A stretch of DNA of 64,000 nucleotides from Nannobrachium achirus. Its lineage: Eukaryota > Chordata > Actinopteri > Myctophiformes > Myctophidae. Position 1 is the first letter of the stretch, and each line of letters starts with the position of its first letter. Below, one piece after another: positions 10,487 through 30,559 of the stretch. The DNA lies in assembly GCA_963921795.1 (NCBI GenBank), contig OY997653.1, positions 6,071,604-6,135,603 of the forward strand, given 5' to 3'. The translations under genes and the position numbers were made by a program. The notes under the pieces were generated by a model that did no database searches, was not told the origin of the DNA, and was given only the letters and a program-made list of their open reading frames with translations.

Positions 10487-10942
10487 CCATAGTAGATGAC
10501 AGGCAACGTTGATCAAAATAACAATTATTTAAATATAGCTTCAAGCAGAAATACAGTGGCCAAGCGGGGAAAAGCAAAGAAAGCAGAAAAAAAGAAAAAC
10601 AAAGGGCTGCTTCATTCCCATCAAAACTACTTTGTCCTGAATGAGAGTTTGAGAAAGTTCCACAATACGCTGTATTGAGATGCTGTTATCGTTCAGTTTT
10701 GTTTCCACCCCATGGGCACTACATAAACTTGGCTTCAGACAACAGAGTACTTCATATTGTAGTAGGCTACTTTCCGTAAAACTGAAGTGAAGAATGCACC
10801 GTCCGTGCTGCACAACAGTCCTTGTGTGGAGTCAGATGTGGTTAATTGTTTATGGGAAAATGTTGCTTTACATTCTCATGCCAACCAGTGGTTTTCAAAC
10901 GTTTTGAAAGTCCAAAATCTCGAAAGCACACCTGTGTTAAAT
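10487..10942. other. Spacer, no gene seen
   Basis: Holds a lysine-rich short open frame (10496-10678) with no domain. No support for a gene. Confidence 0.45.
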
Positions 10943-11109
10943 ATACCAGTAAGACTCCCTAATCGGGAGATAAGCGACCGTTGGTCGCTTATCTCCTGTC
11001 ACACTGCTGACATCAGTATGACATCACACCGTACACAAATGACCCTTATATAAGACCGGCATTATCTACCGACAGATTAGTAACAAGATGTCAAAATCAT
11101 TGAAGGTTT

Positions 11110-11340
11110 ACCCTACTAACCAACTGTTTACCATGCATAGCAACCATGTTTTTTACCTTAGCAACCAACTGTTTACCCTAGCAACCAACTGTTTACCACA
11201 GCAACCATGTTTTTTTTACCCTAGCAACCAACTGTTTACCCTAGCAACCAATTGTTTACCATAGCAACCATGTTTTCTTACCCTAGCAACCAACTGTTTA
11301 CCCTAGCAACCAACTGTTTACCATAGCAACCATGTTTTTT
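11110..11340 (+). repeat. Short minisatellite, 'tagcaaccaactgtttaccc' units
   Basis: About ten units of 20-24 bases alternate between 'ctagcaaccaactgtttacc' and 'catagcaaccatgtttttta'. The complement of the same unit appears at 12630-12690. Confidence 0.92.
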
Positions 11341-11359
11341 ACAGGGCCTGGGATTGATG

Positions 11360-12315
11360 ACATCAGAAATCTCCATATATGGGCATGAAAGGGATTTTGT
11401 TTCTGGAAATATGTCTGTGGGGTGCCACATTTGGAATAAAACACTTACATCACACATCTGGATATCCATAGTGTGTGCCAGCGGCCACGTCATTGTAGTC
11501 CTTAGCGGCCATTTCTTGTGACAAAACACAGGTGTTTCAATTGTTTGATTGCATAGAACTAATGCTATAGTCTAATCAGAACACCTGTGTAAGGCTGTGT
11601 TGTCACAAGAAATGGCCGCTCTTAGAACTACATTTGGCACACCCTATACAGCCCATCTAGTTTGCCTGTGTCCATTTATGCCCATATATCTGATGACATT
11701 GGGACAATGATCTCCATATATGGGCATAAAACTTATGTTAATTAGTAAAGCCTGGGGATCTCCATATATGGGCATGAGGGGTACCCTAAAAGGGCATCAT
11801 CTGGGAATAGCAAATATAGTTATCCTAGAAAGTGAAAATCTTACATCAAAGGCCATAACTACCTACCTACCACCATACTGCATTCCTCATTAAACTACCT
11901 ACCAGTAAGATGCCTAAGGGAGAAAAGCAAAGGGCGAGGTTGCACCATTTCTTGGTCTTCTGGCCAGTGATGTATATCGGACCATTTAACCATATATGGA
12001 GACATCTGGTACCCATAGATATTCACAGATATGGGCTTAATATTGATGACAAAAGGGATCTCCATATATGGGCGTAAAGGGGATTTGGTTCCCCTGGCAT
12101 CACAGGGATCTCCATATATGGGCATAAAATGGATTTGGTTACCCTGGCAACACGGGGATCTCCATATCTCCATATATGGGCATAAAAGGGATTTGGTTCC
12201 CCTGGCATCACAGGGATCTCCATATATGGGCATAAAAGGGATTTGGTTCCCCTGACATTACAGTGATGTCAGTGGCTGGTTCTACAGAGGGGATCTCCAT
12301 TTATGGGCATAAAGG
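11360..12315 (+). repeat. Minisatellite with 'gatctccatatatgggcat' core
   Basis: Four adjacent units of about 50 bases lie at 12056-12262, each with 'ggatctccatatatgggc' then 'ggatttggtt' and 'cctggca'. Scattered single cores occur at about 11368, 11710, 11757 and 12290. The 'ccatatatgg' core is itself palindromic and matches a CArG-like word, but this is probably coincidence in a repeat. Confidence 0.9.
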
Positions 12316-12876
12316 GGATTGTATGTATGATGATGTCAGATATCATAGACGTCATAGGACTTTCACATAACGAATAACTGAGTAAGCATGTAAACCCGTA
12401 AAATCTATATTTGGGCATGGCTGATTTATGACCTCATCATGATGACACGAGCAACCACAGCTGAATTGTATAAATGATCAGTGCAGAAACCAACAGAAGT
12501 ATTTGACCAAGACTCTTGATCTTCAAGAACCCTGAGAACCTGTATTGTTTGGTATTTTACCATTTTTGGTGTTTGAAATGTTGAACTGGACTTTACATCG
12601 TGAAAGTGGATTCAATATATTGAGACTAGGGTAAACAGTTGGTTGCTAGGGTAAAACCATGGTTGCTAAGGTGGTTGCTAACGTACACTAACAGACCAGC
12701 AACAACAGACTGTTGCCACAGCAACGTACACAAAGGTTTGTGTACACACGTGGTGTGATGTCATACTGATGCGGAGATATGAGCAGGGCAAAGGTGTGAC
12801 GTGTGTGACCGACCGACGGACGGACGGACGGCCGGTGGAGGTTTTGATACTAAACTGCGACCTACGGTCGCAATAA

Positions 12877-12945
12877 ATAGCTGGTCGGCAAGCTCACAAT
12901 GCGTTGCACTTAGATTGCCACCCATTGTGAGCTTGTCATGGGACC
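12877..12945. repeat. Hairpin-family copy, diverged
   Basis: Contains 'caagctcacaatg' and, 30 bases later, 'cattgtgagcttg', flanked by 'aatagct' on the left. It matches the hairpin family described at 15789-15968 in core and spacing, but the outer right arm is lost. Confidence 0.7.
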
Positions 12946-12994
12946 GTCTCCCATGAGCCCTTATGGTACAGTGGTTAAAATGTATATTTTATGA

Positions 12995-13461
12995 CAGGGG
13001 TCTTCAACAGGGGGTCTGGGACCCATAGGGGGTCCTGAGAGTCCCGTAGGAGAGGCCTCTGAATCTTTGTGTGATAGGATACTTTTACATGAACCCTAGC
13101 ATCCCTATTCTGTGGAGAATTTAAGCCAAAAATAGCAGATGTACAAACTCACAACGCCTCACAGTGCGAGGCATTGTGAGCTTGTAGAATGGCTATTTTT
13201 GGCAAAGAGGTTTGGTGTAGAGGGGGAAAAGAGCAGACTGTACAGAGCCAAAGGTCAAGTATTGAGGGTTTAAATGCTTGAATGTTTGAAAATATACATT
13301 AAGATGAATCCAACACTGATGATAGTGGAATCAAACAAGCCTACGAAGTTAACTATGACATTTATGAAAAGTTTTAATCGCAATAAAATGTTATACAATA
13401 TGACTTCTTCATCTCTCTCTCTCAGCTAAGGATCTTGGCCTGAAAACGTTGAAGACCTCTG
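12995..13461. mobile_element. Non-autonomous hAT-type element carrying a hairpin copy
   Basis: Ends 'caggggtcttcaac' at 12995 and the complement of 'cagaggtcttcaac' at 13461 pair with one mismatch. The flanks ttttatga and ttttagtg agree at six of eight positions, consistent with an old 8-base duplication. The hairpin at 13125-13203 sits inside. Confidence 0.7.
13125..13203. repeat. Hairpin-family copy inside a hAT-type element
   Basis: Left arm 13125-13154 (gccaaaaatagcagatgtac...) pairs with right arm 13173-13203 (...ggctatttttggc) with a few mismatches. The outermost gcc/ggc pair lies outside the shared AAAATAGC edge of the family, so the flank is palindromic too. Confidence 0.88.
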
Positions 13462-15766
13462 TTTTAGTGTATTTAACTTCCCTCTGTATTATATGTACAA
13501 CACATAAACCAATATAGTACATATTAACAAAACAGTTATTTTTATATTGCAATAATAATGTGTGTGGTTGAAATTCAATCCCAAAGGCTTCAACCTGATT
13601 TGTGCAACTGGAGGTCCAGTCAAAACATTCTAGTGTCCTTCTGCCAACTAAACTTGACATTGTCTTGGAATGCCCATTATAAGGACAGTTGTTCTATCTA
13701 TGTGCTCTGATAGCCTTTGCATCTCAGTGATATGTTGTTCCATAAGTCAACTAAAAAAACAAAGGAACTGTCCATTTTCAATGATATTTAATATCATTGA
13801 ACCTGATAGTCATTGTTGTGCACAACTTAGAGCATAAATGTATTAATAGTGTGGTTTAAAAAACCTGCTTTTATAAGTTAAAAAGCGATCCAAGCTAATT
13901 ACAACTGTTAAATTAAATAGATTTAAAATTACTCAAAAGCCCTCCTCTCAACACAGACCACCGAGGGTACTGATACACTTACATTGCAAACAAAAGTCCT
14001 CTGTCCTCATAGACAGGTCAACCCTGTAAAAGTCAAATATTTAGATGAAAAACATCTGAAGTTAGGTGTCACCTTTCAGATGTTTTTGCAGGAGGCTAAA
14101 TGTTTTCCAGTAGATAACAATATGAATGCAAAATAATTCCAATCCTTCCACATCATTCACACAATACTGTTGGGGGCTTTACGCACTACTTATCATGCTA
14201 AAAGGAATACATGTGTTGCCGGCTAGGTGTGAACTAGTGGGGCCACCGTAGTGCTACCGCCATGTTTCACTTCCGCATTCCCTTCAATAATGTTCACTAT
14301 TTAAAGTGCAGTCGGCAACCCAAACAGAAGCGTTTGGTGTCGGCTGCAGGGTTTTCGCGACCGTGGTCTTTTTGTGTTCACTGTTTCCTGATCTAGAGTT
14401 GAGTGCAGGGCTGTCTGAGGTGCCATGTCTCCTGTTGCACTGAGGGGACTTTGATTGAACGTCCATGCTTCCCATTTGGGAATGATTCAGAACGGAGTGA
14501 CCACCACACTGCTGTTTTGTTTAGATTAAGTTTATGATTTTGTTTCTTTTGTATTGAGCCATTTCTTATGTTAAATATTTGTTTATTTCCTTTGTTTCCC
14601 CCAAATATTATTTACTATCTAACTTACTACTGGGCGCTGAGGGGAACAGCCAGGTCCGCTGCAGGGGGTCACCATAGGACACTATTATAGCCCACTATAG
14701 TAAGACTTTGAGTGGAAGCGAGCACCTCTTTTCACGGTGTCGCCTGTTTTCATTGCATGCTGTGTGCTTGTGTGTTTTTTAACTTGTTTTATTACTTCGT
14801 CTTCTGGGTAATAGTTCCTTTTAGCGTAACTTTCCCCCCCTGTAAAGCAGTCCCACTGTTACTCTGCCCGTTGATATTTAAATCCTATGATTTTAGTATT
14901 GATATTTTATACAGTGCCTTGTATTATTGTTTTAACTATTGATATAATAAATTCATACTAATGTTTGCCTGCAGAACTTAATAAACCCTATTTGTGTTTG
15001 GGGAAACTTCTAAGTCTCAAAACCTTGTTTCTTACTTGTTTGTGGGGATCCCAAGTTAAACTGGCTGTACTGAGTATTTCATTCCTCGATTTTCCTCGAG
15101 GTGGCGTCGTCTGGTAATTTGAGTAAATGCTAAGCCGCACCTGGTCACACATGCCAGGCATGCAAACGTGTAGCTTTTCGGCGAAAATCGCCGTTTTCAA
15201 TCCAAATTGGGCACTTGTGTGATTCGTGCAGAAAAGGTATAAAAATGTTTGGGGGGGGTGGGGGGGTCGTATATCGAGGGCGAGGCCAGGAGCGATCTTT
15301 TTGACGGACCATATACTGGCACTCAGTCTGAGAACCAGAGGAAAAACAGCGCCCTCTCTGTTCACTTGATGATGCCATGCTGGACGCCGTGCGAGCCTCA
15401 ACAAAAATCAAGCCACAGCTGTGAGTGTGTTGACTGCAAGCGGCTGGACTGACTGTCGTGTTTGGGGTTTCGCTTCAATGGTAAATGGACATACAGTAAC
15501 CTAACGTTGGTGAAGACGGAAGAAACGAAAGGTAAGAGATACAACTGTTTAGAAATGCATCATTTGGAACTATCAAAACAAAGAGCAGTGGTTTTGTGAT
15601 GGTATATTTTTGTCGGAGGACAGCTGGTGCTGTCACATGCACGTACGCTATTATCTAGTAAACCTGCTATGAAAAATACTGTGGGAACGCTGTGGTTTGC
15701 CCGTGTGTCGGCGACTAAAATGCCCCTGCTAAAGTAATAATGTTTTATAAACTGCAAATTGACTAC
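13462..15766. other. Spacer, possible 5-prime region of the downstream gene
   Basis: Mostly unique sequence. 13787-13810 holds a small AT palindrome (tcaatgatatttaatatcatt). 15040-15530 is richer in CpG and ends in two donor-like sites, 'caatg|gtaaat' near 15479 and 'cgaaag|gtaaga' near 15530, so it could hold promoter and non-coding first exon(s) for the gene starting at 16606. G-runs at 15250-15268 are low complexity. No protein exon is recognisable. Confidence 0.4.
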
Positions 15767-15968
15767 GCCGTTCACCGGGTCGCACGAAATGGCAGATGTA
15801 CAAGCTCACAACGCGACGCGTTGTGAGCTTGTATATCTGCTATTCAGCTTGACGTTAATGCGTATACTTCGCCGTTCACCGGGTCGCACGTCGAAAATGG
15901 CAGATCTACAAGCTCAACGCGCCGCGTCCGCGACGCGTTGTGAGCTTGTTGATCTGCTATTTTCGACG
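15767..15968. repeat. Two hairpin-family copies in a 103-bp tandem duplication
   Basis: Two palindromes lie side by side: 15789-15844 and 15889-15968. The first has the core 'caagctcacaacgcg' facing its complement around one base. The second has arms from 'cgtcgaaaatggcagatc' to 'gatctgctattttcgacg'. Each is preceded by the same 'cgccgttcaccgggtcgcac' (15767 and 15870), so a unit of about 103 bases was duplicated, yet the loops differ (gcgacgc against a longer GC-rich loop). This pair shows best the family consensus: AAAATAGC, AGATCTACAAGCTCACAAC, CpG-rich loop, then the complement. Confidence 0.92.
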
Positions 15969-16605
15969 CTCGAGCCGTCGTACGACGAACAATACATTTT
16001 GGACCATAAACACGTTCACTGGTGTAAACTAGTAGGCAAATATTGTACTTTTAATCCATTAAATGTATTTGAAAACGTTTATAAATACTTGTGAAAACTT
16101 GAAATGGGATAGGCCTATTCTGCATAATGAGTTATTTTACTTTTGGTACTTTGACTTTGAGTAGCCTACATTTTGAAATCAGGATTATTATTTAATAAAA
16201 ATAAAATAACTAAATAAAAAATAAAAGAACTAGGCTATCTATGTTGCAGTATTGGTACTTTTAGTTAGGGCAGGCTATTACAACTTGCAACAAAACAATG
16301 CATGGGTGTTAGTAGGCATACAATGGTTCTTTAAGTGGATCCTAAAGGGGGGTCTAAATTGACACATACAGGTCTGTAACCCTGACAGTGTACAAATAGA
16401 ACTAAATAGACTGAGTTAAGGGAAGACCTTGACATTTGAGCTAATGTAGTAGACTAGATAAAATAAGCTTGCACTCACTGTCAGGTTTATTTTTGTTTCC
16501 TTGACATTAATGTCCACCTTTTTTGACAGGTATAACATGTATATTCTTAAATCCTGTGTGTAATCTAACTAAACCTAAAACAAATCTGTTTCCTTACTTT
16601 TCAGA
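15969..16605. other. Spacer ahead of the hAT-like gene
   Basis: Includes at 16100-16270 a fragment of the 'acttttggtacttt' repeat family also found at 2209 and 62863. A pyrimidine-rich 'ccttacttttcag' acceptor ends at 16604, so exon 16605 onward is likely not the first exon of the transcript. Confidence 0.5.
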
Positions 16606-25560
<8,955 letters not shown>

Positions 25561-25572
<12 letters not shown>

Positions 25573-25799
25573 ACTGTCCACTTAACTGTTTTGTTTTATT
25601 TTGCTATAATTTATATTTTCAGTTTTGTTATTTATTTTGATTTTTGCACAAATGTTGGAAGTACACTGCCTCCTCACTGACAGAACTGTCCAGTTTAACG
25701 GTTTTGTTTTATTTTGCTATAATTTATATTTTCAGTTTTGTTATTTATTTTGATTTTGATATTTGCACAAATGTTGGAAGTACACTGCCTCCTCACTGA
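25561..25799 (+). repeat. Tandem duplication spanning the stop codon and 3-prime UTR
   Basis: Units of about 109 and 118 bases both start with 'cctcctcactga', which in the first unit encodes the last residues and the stop of the hAT-like protein. A third, cut-off unit starts at 25788. The duplication does not change the protein. Confidence 0.85.
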
Positions 25800-26690
25800 C
25801 AGTTTAACTGTGTATATGTTGCTACTTCACACAAAGGTGTTGTGTGCTGATATTTGCACACTTGTTGGGAGTACAAGTGTTTAAAAGGTACTCAAGTTTG
25901 CCCCTACGTTTTCAAAATGGGGTTGGTTGATAAAATGTTTTGTAATATTCACTCTACAAAGTTTTCAAATGTTGTGGAGTAAAAGTACAAGATCTGGATC
26001 TGAGCTGTAGTGGAGTAAAGGTTTTGTAAATGAAGTACAAATACCTCAATTGCACTTTTTTTGAGAGTTGCTTTCAGAACCTCTGAGCCTCAAAATAAAA
26101 CTGAGACAAGTCTGGAATAATGGCATTTGTCTTCATTTCTTTCTATGTCATCAGATCAGGGATTGGGAATGTTAATATCTTGCTCAATACTGATTGGGAA
26201 TGTTAATATCTTGCTCAATACTGATTGTATAATGTGTACTGATTGACTCAGGTGTAGTATAACCTTGTAGTACACTGGTACCAATGAAAGCTGTTTAAGT
26301 GAGTTAGAATCATGCGCATCGATCCGAAAAACCTCAATTTTTTTTCCAAGCGCGCGAGCGAAGCACCCCGCCTGCGCAGACGTTGTCACCTTTTTCACCT
26401 TGTGTCTGTTTGCATGTCTGACATGCAAATGAGTTGTCCCTCCATTCAGCAATAGGGTTACACCCTAACCAATTCTCACCTGTCCTTTAACAATGGGACA
26501 AGCATCCTCCTTCTACATTACAGCATGAATAAACGTGTGTCTTCTAACTGATTAGATACATACCGTATAGAGTTTCAAACCATGAGAAAACAACAGAAAA
26601 TAATTGGTAACTGAGAGAATTGATCAAATTGATGGTGATTAATTTAATTAAATTGTGTAACCACCTGGAACACACACACACACACACACA
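25800..26690. other. 3-prime flank of the hAT-like gene
   Basis: A possible polyadenylation signal AATAAA lies at about 26094. 25890-26060 contains diverged pieces of the 'gagtaaaagtac' hAT-type repeat. 26157-26218 is a 31-base unit twice in tandem (gattgggaatgttaatatct...). No other gene is visible. Confidence 0.5.
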
Positions 26691-26694
26691 CACA

Positions 26695-26697
<3 letters not shown>
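26670..26697. repeat. Short (AC)n tract
   Basis: About 26 bases of AC next to a repeated block that also occurs, inverted, at 58080-58210. Confidence 0.9.
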
Positions 26698-27860
<1,163 letters not shown>

Positions 27861-27897
27861 CATACTTAAATCTGGTAAAATGTGACTTTTCTGGGTA

Positions 27898-29410
27898 CAG
27901 CGTAGACGCGGAATCAAGGAGATCGTCCTGAACGTCGGGTGTGAGCATTGTAGCATCTATGCCAGCTTTTAGCTCTGGATCGTTTTCGCACAGGGCATCA
28001 AATATCTCATCGAATTTACCCCTGGTGCTCACCTTCTCACCTGACTCCAGAGTCTCTATGTGTCCGCGGAGTGGCAGTTCCTGCTTTGCAAGGAAGAGAG
28101 CCGTGTCCATCACAGCTTTGATATGGTGGTGTTTTCTTGCCATCAATTCAGCATCTGCCTGAATGTCTTTGTAGACACAGTACTTTTGTAATGCTGCTTG
28201 ATGTGCATGGCTCTTCTCGTGTGTGCGACAAGCCTTTCCCATATTCTTCCAGCCTTTATATCCGTGTCTGAATTGGTCCTTCCCGTTTGCTGCAAAACAC
28301 GTCACGACACGTGTTGCAAAACACAGCGTCGTGACTGACGCTGTACTCGATGAACTCAAACCTGCTGTACCAAGCTGGAGAGAAGCTCCTGGAGGTCTGG
28401 CCAAATAGTGTAGTCGGGAAGCTCCTCAGGACGGGCTGGGCTGCCGGCTCATCTAAAGAGGACAGGTCTGATGGAGCAGCAGCCGCCACAGCGGTGTCGG
28501 TATCTGCCCCCTTCAGTGCCTTGCCAATGGGCACCGGCCGTGAAGCACAGGACGAGGTGGCTTGGGTAAAGGAGGCCCCGGTATCATCAGGAGAAATGGT
28601 TCCTTGTGGTGGAACTTTTCCAGAGCTCTGAGGCACAGAGGAAGTGGCAGTGATCTGAGGGTTGGAGGACACGGTTAATATATAACTGATATAAACTTAA
28701 AATGGATCATTAAAAAAAAGAAAGAAAAAGAATAACTCGTTCTGATTACAAAACTAAGAAAAATTAACTAGAATCATACACTACTTGTACTTGGTCTTTG
28801 CTAATATTTCACCATTCGAATATTTGAATTTGATGTGAAATATTCCAATGTGTTAACTATGCTATATATATGCATGTTGTCAAGTATCTCCAAAAATAAT
28901 AAATAAAAACAAATAAAGCCCAGTAGGCCTGAAAGATAAACTAAGCTAAGTCTGTGTATACCTTTCTATTTGCATTTACCATTTTATTTTTATAGTTTTC
29001 TTATTTTCTCTGCATAGTACCGTCATTCAATGTTATATGAGGTAAAACATTATCTACATTTAAATAAGTCTAGTGCTTACTTGAGCTTATCCGTTTAGTT
29101 GAACTTGTACCAGTAACTGTCATGAAAGTGTTTGTTCTACTTCTAAACTATTCTTTCAATCAATACTAATCTATCAAACCCACTTTAAAAACTAGTCGAA
29201 ATTAAACTGAGATTGATTGTAAACAAAAAAGTAACTAAGGAAAACATGCAAAACTCTACTAACCTTAGTGGAGGTCCTGGTATCATCAGAATAAGTGTCC
29301 TGTGTAGAAGCTGCAGAGGTCAGCAGTGCAGATGAAGGAGGTCCAACAGCAGCAGAGGTGAAGGTCAACATGCTCTGGATGAGGCTCTTTCTCTGTGGTT
29401 GACTCGTCAT
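27898..29410 (-). pseudogene. hAT/ZMYM1-like transposase gene, 5-prime two exons only, broken
   Basis: Exon 1 is 29410-29264, 49 codons, Met-Thr-Ser-Gln-Pro-Gln-Arg-Lys-Ser, Ser/Thr-rich. Exon 2 starts at 28654 after 'caaccctcag' with Ile-Thr-Ala-Thr-Ser-Ser. It holds a TTF-type zinc-finger start (Trp-Tyr-Ser-Arg-Phe, Val-Phe-Cys-Asn-Thr-Cys), then Trp-Lys-Asn-Met-Gly-Lys-Ala with His-Glu-Lys-Ser-His, then Leu-Pro-Leu-Arg-Gly-His, the hallmark of DUF4371 proteins. A small duplication near 28316 (acgtgtcgtgacgtg) shifts the frame inside the finger. The reading stops being hAT-like at 27898, where the CA-tract block begins, so the catalytic core is absent here. A matching carboxy-terminal exon of the same broad class is at 54798-55640. 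Confidence 0.75.
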
Positions 29411-30559
29411 GGTTAGCTGTAGTAATGACACAACCACTGTTCTGTGCTGTTTATATACTGTGGGAGAGGATGTTGTTGAAGACCTTATGCAAAACAGGTG
29501 GGTGTCGTCTTGTCTATTATTATCATCAAGTATCTGTCCTACACATTGAATTGATTGGTGTGTCGGGGGGGTCAATTAACCATTGGGGGACAAAGTAATC
29601 AACCCCTATAGGCCTACTTGAGTCAAAGTATAGATAGGCCTACTGTACTACTGGTCAACTTTCAAGTAAAGGATGCCTAATAAACTTTCCTTGAGTATAG
29701 AGAAATTGCTTTAAAAAGAATCATTCAAAAGTGAATGCTTTTAAATACACAATCATATAAAAAATAAAACATTCAGAAGAATATACTTATGCTCGGCTTC
29801 TGTGTTTCCAGTATAGTATCGCTCCAAATTATTTCAGAACCACGTAGAAACAGCTTTGGTGAATGACAGCTGTTCTTTATTCAGTGTTTATAGTATATGT
29901 GACTGTTCATAACAGCAATTATCTTAATTTATCTTGTAAAAGTGGCATATCCTCCTACATTACAAGGTGTTATTGCCTTTTTCATGTGATTGACTGAAAT
30001 TACTACACACAAACCACAGCTCAAACCTCTTGATATTGAATGTTTATTTTAAAAAAGAGTAAAGTACAAGTCCAACGAAATTTCAATGAGTTACATTGCT
30101 GTTGTCCAAGACACAAAATGCACCCATTCTATGTGATTTTTTTATAAATAAGGGGAGCAAAAAATATTACACCATTTAACACAATGGTGTCAGTGATTAT
30201 ATGCACACTGTGATCATTTGGTTTCATAAACTAACATACTAAGCTTTCAAAGCTATTCACATTGAGCATGTACTTAAAAAAAAACTAAAATCAACTATAT
30301 ACAATATAAAAAAGTATAAATAAAACTGGTAAAGCACCTTTGTCCAAGACACACTAAGAGTGGAGACAATAGAACAATATCATCCACGTTTGCTGTTTGT
30401 TGAACAACAGCTGTGACATTCTAAGAGAGAGCATGCAATGTCTATCTTTGTTGTGAAATACTGACATTTCAGCAAGTCAATGGGTATATGAATGAATATG
30501 TATGTTTAACAACAATGAATATACAGACTATCAATATGGAATTCCTTAATGCATACATG
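29411..30559. other. Spacer between hAT fragment and zinc-finger gene 1
   Basis: 29411-29830 is the upstream flank of the hAT exon and is shared, inverted, with 58770-59268. 30000-30560 may be the 3-prime UTR of the zinc-finger copy at 30.6 kb. No other exon is visible. Confidence 0.5.

Larger units (their letters stand above)
10943..12870. mobile_element. Composite inverted-repeat element holding two minisatellites
   Basis: Near the left edge the segment 11009-11039 (gacatcagtatgacatcaca...) is repeated inverted at 12737-12771. Inside it a second, looser inverted pair is formed by 'gtttaccctagcaacc' units on the left (11110-11340) and their complement on the right (12630-12690). A 14-base-arm hairpin (ggagataagcgacc, about 10964-10996) sits at the left end. 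The inside holds no coding frame, only satellite arrays. I read it as a non-autonomous DNA element that has grown by tandem expansion; exact ends are uncertain. Confidence 0.65.

Noticed and set aside
10496-10678. Lys-rich 60-residue open frame
   Set aside because: Low complexity, no splice signals, no homologue in the window.
11360-12315. Serum-response (CArG) element cluster from CCATATATGG words
   Set aside because: Every instance lies in the minisatellite unit, so the recurrence is explained by tandem repetition.
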